Shown here piece after piece: positions 56,691 through 64,000 of a stretch of DNA of 64,000 nucleotides. Position numbers and translations under genes: made by a program. The notes beneath the pieces are model-generated. The model worked only from the letters and a program-made list of their open reading frames with translations, had not been told where the DNA came from and did no database searches. The DNA comes from Fistularia commersonii (taxonomy: Eukaryota > Chordata > Actinopteri > Syngnathiformes > Fistulariidae), in the NCBI GenBank assembly GCA_037954325.1, contig JBBMNZ010000001.1:7412874-7476873 (forward strand). The letters run 5' to 3'. The stretch's first letter is position 1, and every line of letters starts with the position of its first letter.

Positions 56691-57840
56691 TGACCACCAG
56701 TCTGAGTTACCTGCTACTGTAAGTCAGTATGTCAAGGAAAGCTTTTATGTCAATGGCTACTTGAAAAGCTCTGCCACAGAAGTGGATGCCATTCCGAAAA
56801 TCAAGGACCTGACTGCAATGTGCCAGAAGGGAGGCTTCACCCTAGAGAAGTTGGTCAGCAAAAGCTGTGGGGTCTTGCAGGCCATAGCAACAGACAGAAG
56901 AGCTAAGGATCTAAAGGAGTTGGATCCGGACCGTGACAAGCTGCCAGTAGAAAGAGACCTAGGTCTACTGTGGTGCGTGGAAACTGATTCATTCCAATTC
57001 AAGATCGAGATGAAGCAACAGGCACTTTCCAGACATGGTATGTTATCCACCACCAAAAGCTATGCAGGAGAAGATGTGGATGGACTGATTCCTGGCCACC
57101 TGACATCTTGTGCCAGTGCCATCTTGTGCTAGAGGACTTGGACCTGCTAAACACCTTTGTAATATCCAGGTGTGTCAAACCAGCGACATATGGCAAGGTT
57201 GCCCGAGCCCAACTGCATCACTTTGCTGATGCCAGCGAAGATGGATATGGAACTGTGACATAGCTGAGGATGTTCAATGAGCAAAGTCAAGTTCAGGTGT
57301 CCTTTCTCCTTGGCAAGAATAGAATTACACCACTGAAGGCAGTGACTATTCCCTGGCTTGAACTGACTGCAGCAGTTCTTGCTGTGCGAATGGACTCAAT
57401 GCTGAAAGAAGAACAGAAGTGGACGTTTGAGGATTCTGTCTTCTGGATTGACAGTACTTCAGACCTCAACTATGTGAAGAATGAGAATAGGAGGTATCAC
57501 ACATTCATGGCAAACAGGATCTCAACTATCTGAGAGTCATCAGAGCCATGGAAATGGAGGTATGTCTGCTCCAAAGACAATCCAGCTGACGACACATCAA
57601 GGAGATTGAAGGTGGAAGGCTTCCTCAAGATCAGTAGGTGGTGGGCAGGGCCCACATTTCTTTGGAGACATGAGGGGGCCTGGCCTAACAATTACTTTGA
57701 TGTTTCCCTGGGGGCTGATGACCAAGAGGTGAAAAGGGGAGCAGCCACAAATGCCATAATCAACGCGTGTGATGTTGTTACACCAACTGACTTCTTCTTT
57801 GATTACTAACTTGAAGAGGCTTTAGAAGGCGGCTGCTTGG
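56691..57840 (+). pseudogene. BEL/Pao reverse-transcriptase end and RNase H-like region, broken
   Basis: The RT begins only at its catalytic end. The expected YVDD box is replaced by YVNG in ESFYVNGYLKSSATE (about 56738-56780), so catalysis is lost. Then CQKGGFTLEKLVSKS (about 56820), LDPDRDKLPVERDLGLLWCV (about 56920-56980) and the start of the RNase H-like region, which has stops near 57130-57260. Reading resumes with GKNRITPLKAVTIPWLELTA (about 57315-57375), FWIDSTSDLNYVKNENRRYH (about 57440-57500) and CSKDNPADDTSR (about 57570). The protease and most of the RT are missing. Confidence 0.82.
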
Positions 57841-58332
57841 TTTCTCCATTTTTGAGGGCCGTCTTGTTGGAGAAGGCTCGCTGGAGAAAACAGCTGAAGG
57901 GGACTGTGACAATCAAGTCAAGTGCGACTGATGGCCAAAGTTGCACTGCAACACCAGCGAGTAGCATCCTGACAGTAGATGAGCTGCAGGAGGCTGCAGT
58001 CATATGATATTGCCAGCAGCAGCAGTTCAGGGAGGAGATTACTGTACTATAATCCTCAAAGTCAGCAGTGAGCCAGTACAGCCCCATATACAGACTTGAC
58101 TCGGTCTCAGTGGATGGACTATTAAGAGTTGTAGGGAGGCTGAGCAGAGGAGTGATGCCTAAAGAGTCCAAACATCCCATTATCCTCTGCAAGAGCAGCA
58201 CCCCGCAGCACTCATCCTCAAACATGTTCATCAAAGCCTGGGCCATGCTGGTCATGCACACACCTTGTTATCAGTGAGGAAGAATTTCTGGATAACTGAG
58301 GCAAATGCAGCCGTCAGAAAAGTGATTACTGA

Positions 58333-58980
58333 ATGCAGCTTCTGCAGACACTACACTTACACCCCTCCACCAACACAGGAATAGACTACTTTGGTCCTGT
58401 GGAAGTGAGGAAAGGAAGAACCTGCAAATGGCGTAGGGCCATATTTTCCTGCTTAGCCAGCGGAGTGGTCCATCTGGAGGTCGCAGTTTTGCTGGAGACA
58501 GATGTCTGCATCAGTGCTCTGAGGCAGTTCATGAGCAGAATAAGGCAAGTGACTCATCTGATTTCAGATAATGGTGCAAACTTCATTGGAGCAGACAGGA
58601 AGCTGAGAGAAGCCATAGCTGCCCTCAACCATGAACAAATTGAAGGACTCCTCTCACAAGCTGGAATTCATTGGTGTTTCAACCCAGCAGCAGGCTCACA
58701 TCATGCTGTTGTCAGGGAGAGGATGATCCTCATGGTGAGAAGGGTCCTAAGTTCGATGCTTCATCAGCAGACACTGGATGATGAAGCTCTGCATACAGTG
58801 TTCTGTGAGGCGGAAGCCATTTTGAATGACAGACCTCTTACCAAGCTCTCTGATGACCCAGCTGACCTGGAACTGCTCACGCCCAATCACCTGCTCAGGT
58901 CAGACAAAAATGGAGACAAGTTCAGCATATTTGTTGTGGAAGAGATGATGAGCAATGAGAGAGATGATGATGAAAGATGA
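58333..58980 (+). pseudogene. BEL/Pao integrase core, 215 codons open
   Basis: The largest intact frame of the BEL copy. It contains GIDYFGPVEVRKG (first catalytic Asp, about 58380), HLISDNGANFIGADRKLRE (second Asp, about 58555-58610) and GSHHAVVRERMILMVRRVLS with the final Glu (about 58695-58750), so the DDE triad is visible. A conserved EAEAILNDRPLTKLSDDP and LTPNHLL follow. The upstream zinc-binding part (HKSLGHAGH, then C-x2-C-x-R-like, 58225-58345) is in another frame. The frame runs a few codons into the adjoining RTE copy, which replaces the integrase C-terminus. Isolated and promoterless, it is very unlikely to be used. Confidence 0.85.
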
Positions 58981-59488
58981 GCACCGCTTTGTCTTCTGCT
59001 CTGCCTTTGTCCTCTTGATCTTTCTTGTCACTGGAGTCATCCTATGAACCACCATCCTATGCTGTCTGGCTAAAATCTCACCTATGACTACTTTGCAGTC
59101 ACTGATCTCTTTCAGATTACCTCGTCTACACAGGATGTAGTCTACCTGCATTGCTCTTACCTTCGCTCTTATAAGTTACGCTATGTTCCTGTCTTTTCGG
59201 GAAAAAAGTATTGACGAAAGCCATGTCCATCCTTTTTGTATAGTCCACTACCACCCGTCTCTCTGTGTTACAATCCTGGATACCAAACCTGGCCGCCACT
59301 CCTTCATCAGCTCTCTTGCGTGCACCAACATGTCCACTGAAGTCCCCACCAATTACCACCATTAGCTCAGGGTATATTCTGCATCACTTCATCTAACTTA
59401 CTCTAGAACTTATTCTCCTCTAACTGACAACTGACAACACTGACAATATTGAGCATCACACCTTCAATTTCCGATTTCAGACTCATAG
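58977..59488 (-). mobile_element. RTE-clade LINE copy H, the inner half of a split element (H+J)
   Basis: The minus strand reads RKIKRTKAEQKTK near 59000, DYILCRRGNLKEISDCKVVI (about 59100-59150), VVIGGDFSGHVGARKRADEG (about 59300-59360) and the endonuclease side of the segment LMSLK at its right end. It stops exactly at agactcatag (59479-59488), the target duplication of copy I, and resumes as copy J at 61618. The left end is a truncation that abuts the BEL remnant. Confidence 0.85.
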
Positions 59489-61617
59489 TAAACCATAACT
59501 ATATCATACCGGATCGGTCGTGGACCGGGTTAACAATGACCGCCATTGGTATTGATGACCTACGGGGTACTAATGGAAATTGGGCTACTGTGGGTCAAAG
59601 AACAAGAACAAGAACAAGAACAAGAACAAGAACAAGAACACGAACAAGAACAAGAAGAAGAGGAGGAGTGCGTGTTCGGAAGCAGAGAGAGAGGAGGAAA
59701 GGAAAGACCCTGGGACTGAGAATACGGACTTTGAATATTGGGACTATGACAAGAAAATGTAGAGTTGGTCGACATGATGCAGAGAAGGAAGGTGGATATA
59801 CTGTGTGTCCAGGAGACCAAGTGGAAAGGTAGTAAGGCTAGAAGCTTAGGAGCAGGCTTTAAGTTGTACTATTATGGTACTGACAAGAAGAGAAATGGAG
59901 TAGGAGTTATCTTGAAGGAGGAGTTTGTTAGGAACGTCCTAGAGGTGAAAAGAATGTCAGATAGACTTATGAGTCTGAAATTGGAAATTGAAGGTGGGAT
60001 GTTCAATGTTGTTCGTGGCTATGCCCTGCAGGTGGGATGTGAATCTGAAGAGAAGGAGAAGTTCTAGAATGAGTAGATGAAGTGATGCAGAATACTCCCA
60101 GAAATGAGAGAGTGGTAATTGGTGCAGACTTCAATGGACATGTTGGTGAAGGCAATAGAGGGGATGAAGAAGTGATGGGCAGATTTGGTATCCAGGATAG
60201 GAATGCAGAGGGACAGCAGGTGGTAGATTTTGCAAAAAGGATGGAAATGGCTGTAGTGAACACCTTTTTCCAGAAAAAACAGGAACATAGTATAACCTAT
60301 GGAAATAAAATGTGATGGTGCCTATTTTTAAGAATAAAGGGGATGTGCAGAATTGTGGCAATTATAGAGGGATAAAGTTGATGAGCCATAATATAAAGTT
60401 ATGGGAAAGAGTAGTGGAAACTAGACTGAGAGCAGAAGTCAGCATTTGTGAACAGCAGTATGGCGTCATGCCTAGGAAGAGTACTACAGATGCAGTATTT
60501 GCGTTGAGAATGCTATAGAAAAGTACAGAGAAGGCCAGAGGGAGCTGCATTGTGTTTTTGTAGACCTAGAAAAGGCATATGACAGGGTGCCAAGAGAGGA
60601 GCTCTGGTATTGTATGAGGAAGTCTGGAGTGGCAGAGAAGTATGTTAGACTGGTGCAGGACATGTATGCTAGCTGTGAGACACTGGTACGGTGTGCTGTA
60701 GGGGTAACAGAGAAGTTCAAGGTGGAGGTGGGACTCCATCAGGGATCAGCTCTGAGCCCCTTCTTGTTCGCAATGGTGATGGAAAGGCTGACAGATGAGG
60801 TTAGACAGGAATCGCCATGGACCATGATGTTTGCGGATGACATTGTGATCTATAGTGAAGCAGACAACAGGTGGAGGAAAATCTAGAGAGGTGGAGGTAT
60901 GCTCTGGAAAGGAGAGGAATGAAAGTTAGTCGCAGCAACACAGAATATAAGTGTGTGAATGAGAGGAACTCAGGTGGAACGGTGAGGCTACAGGGAGTGG
61001 AAATCAAGAAGCTGGAGGATATCATGTACTTAGGATCAACAGTCCAGAGCAATGGAGAGTGTGGAAAAAAGGTGAAGAGACGGGTCCAAGCAGGTTGGAA
61101 TGGGTGGAGAAAAGTGTCAGGGGTACCATGTGATAGAAGACTATCGGCCAGAATGAAAGGAAAGGTGTAGAAGACAGTGGTGAGACCAGCCATGATGTAT
61201 GGACTAGAACAGGGGCAATGACTGTTACAAAAGACAGCAGGCAGAACTAGAGGTTGCAGAGATGCAGATGTTGAGGTTCTCTTTGGGAGTGACCAGGATG
61301 GATAGGACCAGGAAAGAGTCCATCAGAGGAACAGCACATGTTAGATGTTTTGGAGAGAAGGTCAGAGAAGCCAGACTGAGATGGTTCGGTCATGTACAGA
61401 GGAGGGATAGAGAATATATTGGTAGACGGATGCTGGAATTGGAGCTGCCAGGCAAGAGGTCTCGAGGAAGACCAAAGATTAGATTTATGAACGTAGTGAG
61501 AGAGGATATGAAGGTAGTTGGTGTGAGAGAGGAGGATACTGATAATAGGGTTAGATGGAGAAAGTTGACTCGCTGTGGCGACCCCTGAAGGGAAAAGCCG
61601 AAAGAAGAAGAAGAAGA
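59489..61617 (+). mobile_element. RTE-clade LINE copy I, inserted into copy H+J in opposite orientation
   Basis: Starts inside the 5' leader (taaaccataactatatcata) and ends with gacccctgaagggaaaagcc and a GAAGAAG tail. The 10-bp agactcatag is present at both borders (59479-59488, 61618-61627). Domains: a long aacaag hexamer run (59598-59660), endonuclease MMQRRKVDILCVQETKWKGS (about 59770-59830) and VVIGADFNGHVGEGNRGDEE (about 60110-60170), then a deletion at about 60305 that removes the endonuclease end, linker and RT start. The RT follows (VPIFKNKGDVQNCGNYRG, about 60320; HQGSALSPFLFAMVMERL, about 60735; FADDIVIYS, about 60830) and the C-terminal part (61262-61588) ends RCGDP-stop. Frameshifts are present. 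Confidence 0.92.
59598..59660. repeat. (AACAAG)n hexanucleotide run in the RTE coding start
   Basis: About nine to ten units with one cgaaca interruption. The same place in copy F (near 51165-51180) has only about two units. It would encode alternating Lys-Asn or Arg-Thr at the start of the RTE protein. Confidence 0.85.
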
Positions 61618-62280
61618 AGACTCATAGGTCAATGTAACACTCTCTTCACCATCAGAACATTCCTAACAAACTCCTCCTTTAAGATAACTCCTACTCCTTT
61701 TTCTCTTCCTGTCGATATCACGATAGTACAACTTATATACTGCTCTGAAGCTTCTAGCTTTACTACCTTTCCACCTTGTCTTCTAGACCCACAGTATATC
61801 CACCTTCTTTCTCTGTATCATGTCAGCCAACTCTCAATGTGCAAAGTCCCTACTTTCAGGCCCAGACTTTTACATTGCCTCTTCGCTCTCTGCTTCCAAA
61901 TGTGCCTTACTCCTCTCCGTCTTCTACCCACAGTAACCCAAGATCCACTGGTACCCTGTAGGCCAGGCCTGGCCAATTCGTGGCTCCTGAGCTGTATGTG
62001 GCTCTTGCGTTCGTGTTGATTTTTGTGTTTGTGTGTTTTTTTTGTTGTGCACGGAGAATGCCGGAGCAGAGTGCGATTGCGCAAGTGTGCGTCTTAGACG
62101 AAACATTCTGCACATACTTTAACAAAAACACACACAAACATGAAATTTGACAGGTCAATTGGTGACAGGTTTTCTGCACCAATGGCGGTCTGCTGTAGGT
62201 TTTTTCCACCAATGGTCCTCCAAAAATTGGGCTTGGGACTGGCTCGGGGAGACACTGGCCTGTGCCCCCATAGAATTGCA
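61618..62280 (-). mobile_element. RTE-clade LINE copy J, 5' half of the split element (H+J)
   Basis: Continues copy H on the minus strand: endonuclease start and leader, ending near 62278 with the family 5' end (complement: ctatgggggcacaggccagt). Broken motifs include KSLGLKVGTLHIESWLT near 61830-61870. A hAT end is inserted at about 61965-62115. The proximal bases gactcataggtcaatgt continue the family sequence of copy H across the copy-I insertion. Confidence 0.85.
61965..62115 (+). mobile_element. hAT end fragment inside RTE copy J
   Basis: Starts aggcctggccaattcgtggc and continues tcctgagctgtatgtggctc, the end sequence of a common fish hAT family ('ggccaactcgcggctccggagc' type). About 100-150 bp; the second end and duplication were not seen. 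Confidence 0.6.
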
Positions 62281-62289
62281 AAGAGAAAT

Positions 62290-62925
62290 TCCTTTCTTCT
62301 CAAAATAAAGACTTAAAATAAACAAGAAAAATAAAAAAATAAAAAACATACAAAAGCAATCTTTCACAAGCAAGGTTCTGACTCAGTATATCTGGCACTG
62401 AAAGGAGAAATGTTTCAGATCCAAAACCACAATACTTCTACTAACTCTTTTGATTTTCCAATATGTCAGTGAGTGTTTCTTGCGCTGAATATATCCTTAA
62501 CATTTCCAGGATTCTTAAATTCAAGCCAGGGGCATGAGGGGGGATTTCTATGGGTCTGCGGAATCTAAAATTGAATTCTTGAATAACCCAGCAAACGTAT
62601 CTGTGTGTCCTTGGGAGGAAAATCTCAAGCCTCGATTGCCTCTCCAAAATTCCTCATTTATTTATTTGGCTTTTCATATCCTGTTTTTAGAATCCCAGCG
62701 ATTTATCAGCCCTAACAAGCAGATCTGACTGATATGCCTGAAAATCCCAGTTGATCTGAATCTGCACACCTCTGTTGTAAAATTAGCTTTTTGGTTAGTG
62801 TAAATGACTTTAACTATCTGTTTTGAAATTCTATACGCTAATTCGGTCTGACATCCAAGAGAGGAAATGTTTTAAAGGGAAGAAAATCAAGTCCAGTTGC
62901 TACCAGCGGATTTTTACTTATTTAT
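62290..62925. other. Non-coding DNA between RTE copies
   Basis: No recognisable gene or transposon. Two overlapping open frames on opposite strands (62441-62728) have no family motif. Confidence 0.45.
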
Positions 62926-63262
62926 CTTCCTCTTCTTCTTTCGTCTTTTCCCTTCAGAGGTCGCCACAGTGAATTAACTTTCTCCATCTAACCCTATTTT
63001 CTGTATTCTCTGTATTCTCCTCTCTCACACCAACTACCTTCATGTCCTTTCTCACTACGTCCATAACCTGGGCCCTGACCGATCCCATATCATCTGGTTA
63101 TTATCGTCAATTCACATGTTTGGTTTTGGCAAAAGTTTTACACTGGATGCCCTTCCTGACACAACCCTTGGGAGTGGCTCAGGGAGACACTGCTCTGTGT
63201 CACCCAGAGGCTGGCTCGGGGAGACACCGGCCAATGCCGCCCCGAAGCTGCATTATTGCAAT
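62926..63262 (-). mobile_element. Short RTE derivative: 5' leader joined directly to the 3' end
   Basis: From the 3' side: tail and terminus complement (cttttcccttcagaggtcgc at about 62943-62962), C-terminal coding end to about 63065, then directly the 5' leader (ctgaccgatcccatatcatc at about 63077, acactggatgcccttcctga at about 63140, gacaccggccaatgccgccc at about 63223) and the 5' end at about 63260. All protein-coding parts in between are absent. It has about 335 bp and looks like a nonautonomous deletion derivative. Confidence 0.75.
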
Positions 63263-64000
63263 CTTCTTCTTCTTCTTCTTCTTCTTCTTTCGGCTTTTCC
63301 TGTCAGGGGTCGCCACAGCGAGACAACTTTCTCCATCTAACCCTATTCTCTGTATCTTCCTCTCTCACACCAACTACCTTCATATCCTCTCTTACTACGT
63401 CCATAAATCTTCTCTTTGGTCTTCCTCGAGACCTCTTGCCTGCAGCTCCAACTCTAGCATCCGTCTACCAATATATTCTCTATCCCTCTTCTTTACATGA
63501 CCGAACCATCTCAGTCTGGCTTATCTGACCTTCTCTCCAAAACATCTATCATGTGCTGTTCCTCTGATAGACTCATTCCTGATCCTATCCATCCTGGTCA
63601 CTCCCAAAGAGAACCTCAACATCGTCATCTCTGCAACCTCTACTTCTGCCTGTTGTCTTTTGATCATTGTAACAGTTTCTAGTCCATACATCATCGCTGG
63701 TCTCGACAGTGTCTTGTACACCTTTCCTTTTATTCTGGCTGAAAGTCTTCTATCACATAGTACCCCTGACACTTTTCTCCACCCATTCCAACCTGCTTAG
63801 ACCCGTCTCTTAACCTCTTTTCCACACTCTCCGTTGCTCTGGACTGTTGACCCGAAGTACCTGAAATCCTCCAGCTTCTTGATTTCCACTCCCTGTAGCC
63901 TCACCGTTCCACCTGAGTTCCTCTCATTCACACTCATATATTTTGTCTTGCTGCGACTAACTTTCATTCCTCTCCTTTCCAGAGCATACCTCCACCTCTC
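63263..64000 (-). mobile_element. RTE-clade LINE copy K, 3' part, cut by the window end
   Basis: Begins with a (CTT)n tail complement (63264-63290) and gtcaggggtcgccacagcga. The minus strand reads the C-terminal part (MLRFSLGVTRMDRIRNESIR, about 63570-63630; MKGK/IKGKVYKTLSRPAMMYG, about 63690-63730) and post-catalytic RT pieces up to the window edge (about 63970, VSRSKT region). It continues beyond the window, so completeness is unknown. Confidence 0.88.

Larger units (their letters stand above)
54876..58976 (+). mobile_element. BEL/Pao LTR retrotransposon, internal remnant without LTRs
   Basis: The domain order gag, zinc knuckles, RT end, RNase H-like and integrase fits BEL/Pao. The aspartic protease and the first part of the RT are deleted between about 56690 and 56700. 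No LTR pair was found, and the right side is cut at about 58976 by an RTE copy. Stops and frameshifts occur in every domain except the integrase core frame. Individual parts are listed separately. This is an old genomic copy and cannot encode a working element. Confidence 0.88.

Noticed and set aside
59489..61617. Idea that H and I are one element with a twin-priming inversion
   Set aside because: H and I both contain the endonuclease region, and I has its own 10-bp duplication, so nesting explains the structure better.

Overview
This window is vertebrate nuclear DNA, almost certainly from a teleost fish. The evidence is a long AT-rich non-coding background with many (CA/GT)n microsatellites, one CpG-island promoter with spliced exons, and a typical fish transposon mixture: a Rex3 LINE, a large RTE-clade 'craniofacial development protein 2-like' LINE family, Tc1/mariner, hAT, piggyBac-type and BEL/Pao elements, and tRNA-derived SINEs. 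Nothing bacterial, no operon, no CRISPR array and no rRNA or true tRNA gene was seen.

Host gene: the only convincing non-transposon coding sequence is on the minus strand. A CpG island at about 29460-30260 contains a first coding exon (30035-29994; 14 codons ending at a GTAAAA donor). A second exon (13119-12984) lies after a 16.9 kb intron. Joined in phase 0 they form a hydrophobic leader followed by a short Cys-containing segment, so the gene probably encodes a secreted or membrane protein. I cannot name it, and I found no later exons; they would lie further left or outside the window.

Left part (1-13 kb): a hAT element with an intact 8-bp target duplication (496-2081), unique AT-rich DNA with CA repeats, a 5'-truncated Rex3 (7487-8975), and a small Tc1-type MITE (12403-12521) inside a palindrome. 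Middle (13-36 kb): a Tc1 pseudotransposon, two damaged RTE copies, a perfect 32-bp-arm hairpin (18980-19062), a SINE, a diverged triplication (23444-24660), the CpG island, a small RTE insertion with an 18-bp target duplication (31402-31658), and a CR1/L2/Rex1-type LINE. Right part (36-64 kb): more RTE copies, a piggyBac-type element, a second Tc1, a decayed Tx1/L1-like LINE, a near-full-length RTE (48183-51442) carrying a nested LINE end, a second hAT copy in inverted orientation, a BEL/Pao remnant, and a stack of RTE copies inserted into one another (58977-64000).

All transposon coding regions I read carry stops, frameshifts, deletions or lost catalytic residues. I did not find a clearly new biological system. 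The most informative points are the split signal-peptide gene, the hAT pair that retains a spliced TTF-type zinc-finger exon, and the nested, inverted and internally deleted RTE copies that record retrotransposition history.
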